NCBI GenBank assembly: GCA_965221555.1
Contig: OZ244895.1
Location: forward strand, 248,001-312,000
DNA length: 64,000 bases
Direction of reading: 5' to 3'
Source: JAJEAD01 sp965221555
GTDB taxonomy: Bacteria > Pseudomonadota > Gammaproteobacteria > HK1
Position 1 is the stretch's first letter. Each line of letters begins with the position of its first letter. The position numbers were made by a program, and so were the translations under genes. Positions 18,991 through 27,790 of the stretch are shown piece after piece. The notes below the pieces were generated by a model that saw only the letters and a program-made list of their open reading frames with translations, was not told where the DNA came from and made no database searches.

Positions 18991-19375
18991 GTTGCGGCAA
19001 GCGCCCGGATCAGTTGCTTGTCGCCACAAGTGCGGCAAGTGAATCTAACTCACCCGGGTTTCGGGATTCAAAGTGCCGGGCGCGCGGCGCGGAGCGCGAG
19101 AGGCAATCGCCAGCGAGGCGGAGGACGCCCAGGCTGACGTCAAACCCCGGTTCCGGCGGAGTACTCGTGCCGGACAGGACCGTGCGCCGGTACCGAGGGC
19201 CCTTCGCCGGAACGTCCACTTCACGGGCGCCCGGTACCGGCCGGAAGGGCCGACTCCCGGGCGCGCGACGCATGCCGCAAAGGGGCCACGCCGCATTCGA
19301 TCCAGCCGGAGCGAGGTGTGGCGGCGCCCGCCGGCGAGGGTGGCGTGGCGAGGGGGCCCTACCTGACCAGTTGGC
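18991..19375. other. Gene-free interval
   Basis: About 385 bases between the decayed repeat R4 and the DUF3047 gene. I see no convincing coding frame. There are several GC-rich partial dyads (for example around the two GGTACCG-type sites near 19190 and 19235), but no clear terminator or promoter. Confidence 0.5.
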
Positions 19376-20068
19376 CTATTGGCCGGAGGCGCTGCGGAAG
19401 GTGATGTCCCCGTAATAGGCGACCGCGGCGGCGCCGGTGTTGTCGGTGTCGCTCATGATCGCGACCGCATCCACGTAGCGGACATCCTCTCCGAACAGCG
19501 TCCGGAAGTCGGCGCGCACGTCGCGGCGCTCGTCGAGCCACCGCCCGGCATGCTCGTCTCCGGTCCTCACCGCGATATGCCGCGCGCCGTCGGTGTAGGC
19601 GTTGGGCCAGGACTCGCCCTCGGCCCGCGTGCTCGCCCACACGTAATTGATGGCGCGGGTGCGCCAGAAGAACACCGGGTCCGAGCGGATCACGTAGACC
19701 CGGGCGCTGTAGTCGTCGCCCTCGCGGGTACGCTCGTCGATGTCTCCCAGGGTTCCCTCTACCCGCCACGTCCACTGAAGGACGGGCGTCTTCTCGAGAT
19801 CGATGCGCTGCTTGCGAAACAGCCCCGAGGCGGTCCCGCGGCTGGTCGCGCGGAGCACGATCCGCCCGTCGATACTTACCCGCTCGTACCGGGTCTCGCC
19901 GCTGAAGACCTTCTCCTCCCAGGCCCCGATGTCACCATCGCGCAGCACCGCCACGCTCTCGGCTCCGACCCCGAAGGGCGCGAGAAGGGGCAGGAGCAGG
20001 CCGGCGGCGAGACGCCGGAGCGCCTTCGTGGTGGCCCGTGGTCCCATCGAACGCTCTGTTGCCGGCAT
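19376..20068 (-). CDS. DUF3047 family exported protein
   Basis: A 230-residue protein with an N-terminal signal (RRLAAGLLLPLLAPFGVGAES). The body has the WTWRVEGTLGDIDERTREGD and YSARVYVI segments and an INYVW...WPNAYTD stretch that I associate with DUF3047, a family of unknown function whose fold resembles carbohydrate-binding beta-sandwich domains. A longer frame runs upstream, but the ATG at 20068 gives a normal signal peptide; the ATG at 20047 is also possible. It stands alone between repeats, so context says little. Confidence 0.8.
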   Translation of the reverse strand: MPATERSMGPRATTKALRRLAAGLLLPLLAPFGVGAESVAVLRDGDIGAWEEKVFSGETRYERVSIDGRIVLRATSRGTASGLFRKQRIDLEKTPVLQWTWRVEGTLGDIDERTREGDDYSARVYVIRSDPVFFWRTRAINYVWASTRAEGESWPNAYTDGARHIAVRTGDEHAGRWLDERRDVRADFRTLFGEDVRYVDAVAIMSDTDNTGAAAVAYYGDITFRSASGQ

Positions 20069-20245
20069 CACGCCCGTCCCCTCGCTCGGCCGCCCGGTTT
20101 CCTCGTTCCGCGGCTGCGGACGCGCATCCGCCGGCATGGACTGCGTTGAAAGCGAGTCGGGGTGGGTGACAGTGCTGTCGCAGCACGCCTGCGCACCCTG
20201 ACCCGCAAACCCCCTTGCCTCTGCCGACATCCACACGCCCTCAGT

Positions 20246-20345
20246 CGCGCTATTTCACCTGTTTTCCGCTGCGCACGCCAATGTGCTTGCGGTTTCGGGC
20301 CGTACTCCAACGCGTCGCTTCGACGTGGTGTCGGCTTTCGTGAAC
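20246..20345 (+). repeat. Intergenic inverted-end repeat, copy R5 (left part only)
   Basis: CTATTTCACCTGTTTTCCGC followed by CACGCCAATGTGCTTGCGG and TCGCTTCGACGTGGTGTCGG matches the left half of the family; the right end is missing after about 20345. No gene is visible between here and 20496; AAGGAACCAG before 20497 is the ribosome-binding site of the next gene. Confidence 0.65.
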
Positions 20346-20496
20346 CAGGGCAGCACGACGGTCCGCCCCGCCGGCTTCGATCCTGGCTGCGCGACCAGAC
20401 AACCGGGCAGGCGACAGGGTCACGCGGCCACGTTCCTCCCGTATCCGGTTAAAGTGCGCGCTCCGCCGACGCCGCGGGCTAACAAGGAACCAGAGC

Positions 20497-21384
20497 ATGC
20501 GAATCGGAGTGGTTTTTCCCCAGGCCGGGATCGGCCCGGACCCCGGGGCGGTCAAGGCATACGCGCAGGCGGCGGAGGGTCTCGGCTACGCGCACCTCCT
20601 CGCCTACGACCACGTGCTCGGCGCCAGTGTGCGCAATCGTCCGGACTTCCGCGGCCCCTACACGTCCGAATCGCTCTTCCACGAAGTCCTGGTGCTCTTC
20701 GGTTACCTCGCCGGGATCACCGAGCGCCTCGAACTCGTGAGCGGGGTCATCATCCTGCCCCAGCGCCAGACGGTGCTGGTCGCCAAGCAGGCGGCGGAAG
20801 TCGACGTCCTCTGCGGCGGGAGGCTTCGCCTCGGCATCGGGGTGGGCTGGAACGATGTCGAGTACACCGGCCTCAATGAGAATTTCCGCAACCGGGGCCG
20901 GCGCTGCGAAGAGCAGATCGCGCTCATGCGGGCGCTGTGGACGCAGGAGGTCATCGACTTCGAGGGCCGATGGCACCGGGTTCCCGAAGCGGGGATCAAC
21001 CCGCTACCGGTGCAGCGGCCGATTCCGGTGTGGATCGGCGGCTATGTCGCCGCGACCATGGAGCGCATCGGGCGCATGGGCGACGGCTGGTTCCCGGAGT
21101 CGCAGGACAGCGAAAGTCCCGGCGCCAAGGTGAAGAACGACCTGGAGCAGATCGCCCGCGCGGCGCGCGCCGCGGGCCGGGACCCGGCGGAGATCGGCAT
21201 GGAGGCGCGCATCCGCCTCGACCGGGTGCCCCGTGACGACTGGGGCGCTCTGGTCGAGGAATGGCGTGCACTCGGCGCCACCCACCTCTCCGTCATCACC
21301 ACGGACGAGAGACACGACGCATCGGGCCATATCCGCCACCTGCGAGAGTTCGCGGAGACAGTGGAGGTGGAGACGACCCCATGA
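20497..21384 (+). CDS. LLM-class (luciferase-like) oxidoreductase
   Basis: A 295-residue TIM-barrel flavin- or F420-dependent oxidoreductase. It opens MRIGVVFPQAGIGPDPGAVK and contains the family landmarks VSGVIILPQRQTVLVAKQAA, GRLRLGIGVGWNDVEY and the PIPVWIGGY strand. The layout fits the TIGR03619-like F420 subfamily, though cofactor cannot be fixed by eye. AAGGAACC precedes the ATG. It is the first of three LLM proteins in the window. The following small membrane protein may be cotranscribed (67-base gap). Confidence 0.85.
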   Translation: MRIGVVFPQAGIGPDPGAVKAYAQAAEGLGYAHLLAYDHVLGASVRNRPDFRGPYTSESLFHEVLVLFGYLAGITERLELVSGVIILPQRQTVLVAKQAAEVDVLCGGRLRLGIGVGWNDVEYTGLNENFRNRGRRCEEQIALMRALWTQEVIDFEGRWHRVPEAGINPLPVQRPIPVWIGGYVAATMERIGRMGDGWFPESQDSESPGAKVKNDLEQIARAARAAGRDPAEIGMEARIRLDRVPRDDWGALVEEWRALGATHLSVITTDERHDASGHIRHLREFAETVEVETTP

Positions 21385-21451
21385 GCGTCCTCGACCGGCG
21401 CACCACCGCGCGCGACCCCTCGCCTGGCGTCCCGACGCAACAACTCGCATC

Positions 21452-21700
21452 ATGGAAATCGGCAATCTGCTGATCGAGACCCTCGGCGTCGTCGCCATCA
21501 CCATCATGGTGGGGAGCTACGCGCTGGAGGAGCGCCACTCCTGCTGGGTGCTGGTCTTCTCCTTCGGCTGCGCGCTTGCCGCCCTCTACGCGCTGCTGAT
21601 CGCTTCCCTCCCCTTTCTCATCGCGGAGGGCATCTGGGCCGCGGTCGCGTTCAAGCGCTGGCGCCGTGCCTACGCCCGTCGGGTCGGCAAAGAGCGCTGA
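21452..21700 (+). CDS. Small membrane protein of unknown function
   Basis: An 82-residue protein with two or three hydrophobic segments (about residues 6-22, 31-49 and 50-64) ending in a basic tail, KRWRRAYARRVGKER, which would face the cytoplasm. The pattern FLIAEGIWAAVAFKRW resembles small conserved two-helix membrane proteins seen in many bacteria. The start is the ATG at 21452; the frame is open further upstream but has no membrane-protein character there. Repeat R6 begins about 12 bases after its stop. Confidence 0.6.
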   Translation: MEIGNLLIETLGVVAITIMVGSYALEERHSCWVLVFSFGCALAALYALLIASLPFLIAEGIWAAVAFKRWRRAYARRVGKER

Positions 21701-21712
21701 GCCCGCCGCGCC

Positions 21713-21983
21713 ATGTCATCGATTTCCGTCGCGAGTGCGCCAAGACCCCGTGGTAGCGGGTGGCACGTTGCCAGCGGCGTGCAAGCGCGCGCCGGAGACC
21801 GACGAAACGCCGGAGGGTTTCGTCCCCGCGAGCGGGCAAGCCACGCGGGTCCGGCGCGGCTTTACGTCTCGCCTCGCATCGCGAAGCGTGGCGGATGGCC
21901 GACACCGCATCGAAGCGCATTGCGGGGAGTTCGACCCGCAATCGCGAGCGGATGGGCGTCGGCAGCCGTGAATCGCTAAGACC
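21713..21983 (-). repeat. Intergenic inverted-end repeat, copy R6 (degenerate, long form)
   Basis: ATCGATTTCCGTCGCGAGTG then CGCCAAGACCCCGTGGTAGC corresponds to the right arm of the reference copy in reverse orientation. GGAGACCGACGAAACGCC in the middle is shared with the extra sequence of R2. The distal end is blurred. Confidence 0.55.
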
Positions 21984-22022
21984 GGCAGGCCGGGACCACG
22001 AACGGAAGGAGGCGCTTGCTCC

Positions 22023-23048
22023 ATGTACGAGACGCTGGGTTTCGAGATATTGACTCCGATCGGCGCGTCCGTCGCGCTGGGTCTGGTGCTCGGTCTCGCC
22101 TACGGGGCACTGGCGCAACGTAGTGCATTCTGCCTGCGCCGCAGCCTGGTCGGCCCCTGGCGCGACTGCCTGCCGGCGCTCGGCGCATTCGCGATGGCCC
22201 TGGCGGTGGCGATTGCCGGGACCCGACTGGCGGTCGCCGGCGGCCTTGTCACGTTCGAAGCGCACCGCTTCCTCGCCCCCGAAGTGCCGGTCGCCTCCGC
22301 GCTGCTCGGAGGCGCCCTGTTCGGGGCCGGGATGGTGCTGACGGGGGGCTGCGCTTCTCGCCTCACGGTGCTGACCGGCACCGGCAATCTGCGTGCCCTG
22401 CTCGTCCTGGTGGTGTTCGCGGTCACCGCGCTTGCGACGATGCGGGGCGTGCTCGCGCCACTGCGCGAGACCCTCGGCGCGGCAAGTGTGCATGGCGGAG
22501 GGGCGGCGGCGTTCACGGCGCTTCCCGGCGGCGAGGTCTGGCCGCTCGGGCTCGCGCTCGCCGCCTTGCTCTTCGCGCTTCGCTCCGGTGCGTCGCGTGC
22601 CCATCTGGCGATGGCGGGCGCGATTGGAGCGCTGGTGCCGATCGGCTGGATCGGCACCGGGTTCCTGCTCCTGGACGATTTCGATCCGATTCCCTTGCAG
22701 TCCCTGGGATTCACGGGGCCGAACGCCGACACCCTGTTCTGGACCATGGCGGCGACCGCGATTCCCGCCGGGTTCGGCACCGGGCTCGTGGCGGGCGTCC
22801 TCGCCGGCAGTCTGGCGGCGTCACGCCTGGCCGGCGAGTTCCGCTGGGTGAGCCTGGAGGGGCCCCGGCAGACCGGGCGCTACCTGGCCGGCGCCGTCAT
22901 GATGGGCGTGGGCGGCGTGCTCGCAGGCGGGTGCACGGTCGGCGCCGGACTCTCCGGCGTCTCGACCGCGAGCGTGGCCGCCCTGCTCGCCCTCACCGCC
23001 ATGGTCGCCGCGGCGAGGACCTTCGGAGTGGCCCTCGCCCACCGATAG
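22023..23048 (+). CDS. YeeE/YedE (TsuA-like) sulfur-compound transporter
   Basis: A 341-residue inner-membrane protein with about nine hydrophobic helices. It has the two family Cys motifs, TGGCASRL near residue 108 and AGGCTVGAGLSG near residue 308; in TsuA such cysteines relay thiosulfate across the membrane. The upstream sequence AAGGAGG supports the ATG at 22023. The neighbouring FccB-like and SoxYZ genes on the other strand support a role in uptake of thiosulfate or a similar sulfur anion. Confidence 0.88.
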   Translation: MYETLGFEILTPIGASVALGLVLGLAYGALAQRSAFCLRRSLVGPWRDCLPALGAFAMALAVAIAGTRLAVAGGLVTFEAHRFLAPEVPVASALLGGALFGAGMVLTGGCASRLTVLTGTGNLRALLVLVVFAVTALATMRGVLAPLRETLGAASVHGGGAAAFTALPGGEVWPLGLALAALLFALRSGASRAHLAMAGAIGALVPIGWIGTGFLLLDDFDPIPLQSLGFTGPNADTLFWTMAATAIPAGFGTGLVAGVLAGSLAASRLAGEFRWVSLEGPRQTGRYLAGAVMMGVGGVLAGGCTVGAGLSGVSTASVAALLALTAMVAAARTFGVALAHR

Positions 23049-23069
23049 CCCGGTTGTCTCCATCACGCC

Positions 23070-23215
23070 GGAGACGCGTGTTTCATGACTCTCGCTCGCT
23101 TCGGGCGCCGAGGCGCCGATACAGTGGGGCCTACGGACCGGGAGACGCGAAAACGGCGGGCCGGAAACAGGCGAAGCGGCGAGGACTCTCGGATTGGCCC
23201 TCGCCCGTCGATAGG
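23070..23215 (-). repeat. Intergenic inverted-end repeat, copy R7 (degenerate)
   Basis: Reverse-orientation remnant: TGTTTCATGAC, CGCTTCGGGCGCCGAGGCGC, ACAGTGGGGCCTACGGACC and GGAAACAGGCGAAGCGGC match family segments in the expected order. The distal end is not recognisable. Confidence 0.55.
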
Positions 23216-23294
23216 CACCGACCCGCGGTGCGGGCCGGCGCCGGTCATGTGCAACCGCGTTAGCGCCCGAAGTGCGGCCGCGCGGCGTCGAGCG

Positions 23295-24581
23295 TCAGCC
23301 GAAGATGTCCTCGGAGATGGCGGCGTACCAGCCGAGCGACTCCTCGTAGGTGGCCTTGCGCAGTTCCGCGCTCTCTCCGACCTCGGAGATGAAACCGTCG
23401 GTCTTGGCGATCTTTTCATCCGTCGCCTGATAGGAGGCGCCCACCTTGACGCCGTCATCGGTGCCGATCAGCGACCAGCAGGTATTGGAGAAGCGCGCGG
23501 GAAACACCTTGGAGTCGGTGAGCGCCCCGCGTATCGCCATCGCGCAGACCTTCGCCTGACTGTTGGCGGAGAAGCCGGACTTCGGCATGTCGCCCTGCTG
23601 AGAGGCGTCGCCAAGGACATGGATGTTCTCGTCCATCCGGCTCTGCATGGTCTGTGGCACAACCGGCGCCCAGCCCGCCTCGTTGGTGATGCCGGCAAGC
23701 GCCGCGATGCCTCCCGCCTGCTGTGCGGGGATGACGTTGCACACATCCACCTTCATCGCCTCGCCATCGACCACGACTTCCATGCTGTCGGGGCGCACTT
23801 CGACCTTGTCGCCGCCGAAGTCGGGGCCGATACGCTCGACCATGCCGGGGTAGTGGCGCTGCCAGCCGTCCTCGAACAAGCCCTGCTTGGAGAACTTCTC
23901 CTTGGGATCGACGATCAGGATCTTCGCGGTCGGGTTGGACTGCGAGAGGACGTGGGCCACCATCGAGATCCGCTCGTAGGGACCGGGCGGGCAGCGGAAG
24001 GGATTGGGCGGCGCGACCATGCAATAGACCCCGCCCTGGGGCATGGCGCCGATCTGCGCCTTGAGAAGCTCAGTCTGCGAGCCGGCCTTGTAGGCGTGCG
24101 GCATGCGGTTCTGCTGCGACAGGTCCCACCCCGGAACCGAGCCGGGTCGGAAGTCGATGCCCGGCGCCAGGACCAGGCGCTCGTAGGGGAGGCGGGCGCC
24201 GCCCGCAAGCCCCACGCTCCGCGTGTCGCGGTCGACGGAAGTCGCGAAGTCGTGCACCACGTTGATGCCGTGGTTGGCGGCCAGGGCGCCGTAGGTGTGT
24301 CCGATGGAAGCGAATTCGCGGAAGCCACCTATGTAAAGGTTCGAGAAGAAGCAGGAATAGTAGTTGCGGGTCGGCTCCACGAGCGTCACGTCCACCGCGC
24401 CCTTGGAGTCCATGGCGATGTAGCGCGCCGCCGTCGCGCCGCCCGCGCCCCCGCCCACGACCACGACGCGTGGGCGCGCCTGCCCGATCACCGCCGGGGC
24501 GGACAGCGCCGCCGACGCCGCCACCGCACCGGCAAGGAAGTGCCGCCGGCTCAGACCGTTGTTTCCATTGTATTTTTTCAC
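23295..24581 (-). CDS. fccB: Flavocytochrome c sulfide dehydrogenase flavoprotein (FccB/SoxF-like)
   Basis: Periplasmic FAD protein (428 residues) that would oxidise sulfide and pass electrons to its cytochrome partner. A twin-arginine signal (SRRHFLAGAVAASAALSAP) is followed by the FAD-binding RPRVVVVGGGAGGATAARY (residues 37-55), the NYYSCFFSNLYIGG segment with a conserved Cys (C77), FRCPPGPYER, CNVIPAQQAG and the C-terminal CWSLIG region. The GTG at 24581 has AGGAG upstream and gives a proper signal peptide. It follows the dihaem cytochrome gene by 17 bases in the minus-strand soxYZ-cytochrome-fccB group. Confidence 0.9.
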   Translation of the reverse strand: MKKYNGNNGLSRRHFLAGAVAASAALSAPAVIGQARPRVVVVGGGAGGATAARYIAMDSKGAVDVTLVEPTRNYYSCFFSNLYIGGFREFASIGHTYGALAANHGINVVHDFATSVDRDTRSVGLAGGARLPYERLVLAPGIDFRPGSVPGWDLSQQNRMPHAYKAGSQTELLKAQIGAMPQGGVYCMVAPPNPFRCPPGPYERISMVAHVLSQSNPTAKILIVDPKEKFSKQGLFEDGWQRHYPGMVERIGPDFGGDKVEVRPDSMEVVVDGEAMKVDVCNVIPAQQAGGIAALAGITNEAGWAPVVPQTMQSRMDENIHVLGDASQQGDMPKSGFSANSQAKVCAMAIRGALTDSKVFPARFSNTCWSLIGTDDGVKVGASYQATDEKIAKTDGFISEVGESAELRKATYEESLGWYAAISEDIFG

Positions 24582-24598
24582 GGTACGTTTCTCCTGGT

Positions 24599-25351
24599 TC
24601 AAGGGTCGTCTTCCACCCCGCGGAAGTGTGCGGCGAGGGCGGCGATCTCCTCGTCCGACAGGCGCCCGGTGACGAGCTGCATGACGGGATGCACCCTCAT
24701 TCCGCGCTTGTAGGCGTGCAAGGCTATCACGAAGTCGTCGAGCGGCCATCCCGTGATCGAGGGAATGCCCTGCTCGCTCCCGCCCGCGCGGTGGCAGGTG
24801 GTGCACTCGCTCGCGAGCCAGGCGCCGTACTCGGGGTCTCCCCGGATGGTGAGGAGCTGCGGGTCGAGGCCGTACTCCTCGGGCGTGGCGGTCGGCTCCG
24901 CGGGTGGAAGCTCGGATCGGGGGCCGGAGAAGCCGCGCAGCCATGCCAGGAGTTCCGCCCGCTCCTGCGTCGTCGCCAACCCGGCAAAGCTCATGATGGT
25001 GCCCGGTACGAGCGCCTGGGGATCGGACAGGAACGCGTCGAGCGTCACCTCGGTCCAGACCAGGTCGCCGTCTCCGGCCGCCCTCATCGCCGGGGAGTAG
25101 CGAAAACCCTCCGACGAGCCGGCCACGCGCCCGAACAGGTCGTTCAGGTGCGGACCGATCCGGTGTTCCGCGCCCTTGCCCACCTGGTGGCAGCGCCGGC
25201 ACTCGCCGTAGAGCGCCTTGCCACGCTCGGCATCGACACTCCATGCGCTCGCGGCGGGAAGAGTCACCAGCAACGCGACGGCAAAGGGTCGGAAAGCGGC
25301 CCGGGCCGCGCGGCCGGTCGGGCGGAGTCGGCTTCGCCCGAAGGTGCTAAT
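24599..25351 (-). CDS. Dihaem cytochrome c (FccA/SoxE-like)
   Basis: Predicted periplasmic electron acceptor for the FccB-like protein. It has two haem c sites, CRRCH and CTTCH, each in a class I cytochrome-like domain; IMSFAGL in the first domain probably supplies the axial Met. The start is odd: no ATG or GTG gives a signal peptide. The given start is an ATT at 25351, overlapping the soxZ TAG stop as ATTAG and giving an Arg-rich leader plus FAVALLVTLPAASAWS. The TTG at 25273 is the alternative but leaves almost no positive leader. A sequencing error or rare initiation codon should be considered. Confidence 0.8.
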   Translation of the reverse strand: MSTFGRSRLRPTGRAARAAFRPFAVALLVTLPAASAWSVDAERGKALYGECRRCHQVGKGAEHRIGPHLNDLFGRVAGSSEGFRYSPAMRAAGDGDLVWTEVTLDAFLSDPQALVPGTIMSFAGLATTQERAELLAWLRGFSGPRSELPPAEPTATPEEYGLDPQLLTIRGDPEYGAWLASECTTCHRAGGSEQGIPSITGWPLDDFVIALHAYKRGMRVHPVMQLVTGRLSDEEIAALAAHFRGVEDDP

Positions 25352-25673
25352 CGACCTCGATCCGTCGGCGAAGGCCGTACACCATGCCGCCGTCTTCGAT
25401 CCACTCGAACTCGAGCTCGCCCGAGTCTGGAACGGCCATCTCGAACTGAATGTATGGATCGGCCGATACCGCCGGTTCCAGATCGACGGAGATCGCCGTC
25501 TCGCCGTTGTAGCGCACTGAAAAGCGATTGATGATGCGGCGCGGCACGAGGTTGCCGCCGCCATCGTGGCGCAGCCCCGTATGCATCGGGTGGGTGATCC
25601 GGGTCTTGACGGTAAAGGGGACGCCCGCCGTAACCGACTTCGGCAGCTTCACGCGCGGCTTCGGTTTCGCCAC
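25347..25673 (-). CDS. soxZ: Sulfur carrier complex protein SoxZ
   Basis: SoxZ pairs with SoxY in the periplasmic carrier of the thiosulfate-oxidising Sox pathway. The 108-residue length and features are typical: PRVKLPKSVTAGVPFTVKT, ITHPMHTGLR, PRRIINRFSVRYNGE and the terminal WIEDGGMVYGLRRRIEVD. The start is a GTG at 25673 with AGGAGG five bases upstream, and the gene follows soxY by ten bases. As usual for SoxZ there is no signal peptide; it is exported with SoxY. Confidence 0.95.
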   Translation of the reverse strand: MAKPKPRVKLPKSVTAGVPFTVKTRITHPMHTGLRHDGGGNLVPRRIINRFSVRYNGETAISVDLEPAVSADPYIQFEMAVPDSGELEFEWIEDGGMVYGLRRRIEVD

Positions 25674-25683
25674 CCCGCCCTCC

Positions 25684-26106
25684 TCAGGCGCAGCCGCCGA
25701 CCGTCACCGCGATCCGGCGCGAAGCCCTGCGGAAGGTCCCGTCCGCCATTTCCGCCACCGCGATCACGTTCTGGCTCTGCGCAAGTCGGATGCGAATCGT
25801 GGCCGCGGGCGGCGCCAGGCTTCCGAAAGTGAATTCGGCAACGTTCGGGGACGGGTTCGCGTCGGCGAAGAGCGCGATGCGCCGGGCGCCCTCGGCCGCG
25901 ACCCGGATCGGCACCGCGCCGCCGTTGTCGGAGATCTCGGGCACCTCCAGAAGGATGCCGCCCTCCAGGGGCATCGCCGCGCCGGTGAACTCGTCGACGG
26001 CTCGGGTCAGGTCGTTGGAGGCGCCGGCCGCCGCGCCGGGAAGCAGCGTGGCCACGGCCGCGGCCGTGGCGCCAAAGCGCAGTACATCCCTTCGCGTCGG
26101 AGCCAT
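25684..26106 (-). CDS. soxY: Sulfur carrier SoxY
   Basis: SoxY carries sulfur intermediates on a Cys near its C terminus. The 140-residue protein has a twin-arginine signal (PTRRDVLRFGATAAAVATL) and ends VTVGGCA, giving the GGC carrier motif with one residue after the Cys, where many family members have GGCGG. It leads the soxYZ-cytochrome-fccB minus-strand group. soxX, soxA, soxB, soxC and soxD are not in the window, so either they are elsewhere or SoxYZ serves another sulfur route here. Confidence 0.93.
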   Translation of the reverse strand: MAPTRRDVLRFGATAAAVATLLPGAAAGASNDLTRAVDEFTGAAMPLEGGILLEVPEISDNGGAVPIRVAAEGARRIALFADANPSPNVAEFTFGSLAPPAATIRIRLAQSQNVIAVAEMADGTFRRASRRIAVTVGGCA

Positions 26107-26267
26107 GATGCAGCCTTCTCCCGCTCGCGGGGCAGTGGGCGCCGCGACTACTCCCCCTGGTCGCCCGCCCGATGTCGAGATCCGGGTTGGTCGTTTCCTC
26201 GCTTTCGCATTCTAAGCCTCCTCCCCCAAAGGGTTGAAGACCTTCCATGGGATCGCGCCGGAGACAA

Positions 26268-27203
26268 CTACCGCGCCGTGCGCCGCGCGTTCCTCACGGT
26301 ATCGAGGCAGACCAGGGCGAGCGCCACGACCAGGACCATGACCGCGAGCCATACCGAGGGGCCGTGGCGCTCGGAGAAGACGATCATGCCCCAGCCGATG
26401 CCGGCGAAGAGGGAAACGAAGGTGCCGAAGGACACCAGCACGCCCCCGGTCACGCGAATCAGCCAGAAGTACATCAGCACCTCGAAGACGCCGCACAACA
26501 CGAAGATCAGGATCGCGAGATCCGCGACCGAGACTCCGATGCCGAAGGATGCCGGCTCACCGAAGAGGAAGAACAGCGGCAGGGTCAGAATGGCGGCGAC
26601 GAGTACCTCTCCCAGCCCCAGCTCCAGCACCCCCAGGCCCTTCGGCCAGCGGGCGGAGACGTAGATGGACTCCACCCCGTAGCACACGGGAATGACGAGC
26701 GCGAGCAGCATCCACACGAGCGACCCATGGCCGGGAAGCTCCACCTGGGGGCTCGCAACCAGCAGTGCCGATACGCAACCGAGCGCCATCGCCCAGATGC
26801 GGATGCTCGACACCGACTCGGTCCGCAGCCCGATCGCCACCGCGAAGGTCGCGAGCGGAGACAGGGAGGCGAGGAGCGTGATGATGCCCGCGGGCAGGTA
26901 GGGCGCCGCGTAGAGGGTCGCTCCCATCGGCAGGATGTAGCCGAGGATCGCGATCACCACGAAGAATACGAGGTGCTCGCGAGTGGGACGGAACACGCGG
27001 CCCCGGAAGGCGACGAGGACCGCGTAAACGACCGAGAGCAGCACGAGCGCCATCAGCAGCACGTTCAGCTCCGACCGGCCCCGCTCCACCGCGAGTTTGA
27101 GCATCGTGAACTGAAGCCCCCACATCATGCCCATGAGCAGGAGGACGATGAGCGGCCACCAGCGACGCATTGCTTCCCGGAGCGGCAAGGTGCGAGGTTT
27201 CAT
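26268..27203 (-). CDS. EamA/DMT family transporter
   Basis: A 311-residue inner-membrane protein with about ten helices in two repeated halves, the usual layout of drug/metabolite exporters. The first half opens WWPLIVLLLMGMMWGLQFTM, and the second contains a YFWLIRVTGGVLVSFGTFVS segment near the C-terminal half-site. Substrate is unknown. It is transcribed away from the importer at 27791 with two repeat copies (R8, R9) in the divergent spacer. Confidence 0.85.
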   Translation of the reverse strand: MKPRTLPLREAMRRWWPLIVLLLMGMMWGLQFTMLKLAVERGRSELNVLLMALVLLSVVYAVLVAFRGRVFRPTREHLVFFVVIAILGYILPMGATLYAAPYLPAGIITLLASLSPLATFAVAIGLRTESVSSIRIWAMALGCVSALLVASPQVELPGHGSLVWMLLALVIPVCYGVESIYVSARWPKGLGVLELGLGEVLVAAILTLPLFFLFGEPASFGIGVSVADLAILIFVLCGVFEVLMYFWLIRVTGGVLVSFGTFVSLFAGIGWGMIVFSERHGPSVWLAVMVLVVALALVCLDTVRNARRTAR

Positions 27204-27214
27204 CGATTCACTGG

Positions 27215-27400
27215 CCCGCAGATTTCACCGAGTTTCGGCCGCTTCGATCGCCAATATGCCTTGATAACAGGGTGCACGGACCTGAAGACGTGCAACCGCG
27301 AGCCGGAGGCAGGCGAAGCGGCTTGAGGGACTGCGCTTCGCAACAGCGGGCATATTGGTTTCCGCCACCTGAGAAGTCGGTGAGTTTCATTGGGTCCGGG
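27215..27400 (-). repeat. Intergenic inverted-end repeat, copy R8
   Basis: Reverse-orientation copy with GCAGATTTCACCGAGTTTCG at the left and AGTCGGTGAGTTTCATTGG then GTCCGGGC at the right. It carries the GGAGGCAGGCGAAGCGGC version of the centre. Its right end and the left end of R9 share the TA at 27402-27403, so the two lie in tandem. Confidence 0.8.
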
Positions 27401-27402
27401 CT

Positions 27403-27584
27403 AACCCGGATGTTTCACGGATTTTCGTAGCGAGGGCGTCAAGATGCCGTGATAGCAGGAAGCACGGACCGAAAGACGCTGAAGTCGTAGCCGACACTAC
27501 GTCGCAGCGGCTTGAGGGAGTACGGCCCGCTAACACGAGCATATTGGTGTCCGCGAGTTGAGAAATCGGTGAATCATCCGGGCT
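27403..27584 (-). repeat. Intergenic inverted-end repeat, copy R9
   Basis: A complete reverse-orientation copy from AACCCGGATGTTTCACGGAT to AATCGGTGAATCATCCGGGC, flanked by TA on both sides. The centre is the GTAGCCGACACTACGTCGC form. No gene is seen in the remaining 200 bases before 27791. Confidence 0.88.
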
Positions 27585-27790
27585 AAAGGCGCGAAAGGGC
27601 TTTCGTGGGGTGGGGAGACTCCTCGATCTCCGCCCCTCACCCCCGGCGTCTCCACCTCGGAAGAGGGCGCTGTCCCGGCTCCCTTCCGGTCGCCGAAGCG
27701 CGCGGAAGGCGCCGGTGAAGGTCGCGGGCGTCCCCTGGACCCTTCCGATTCGATGTGGTACCAGATGTTCATCGCAGCCGAGCCCGGATA

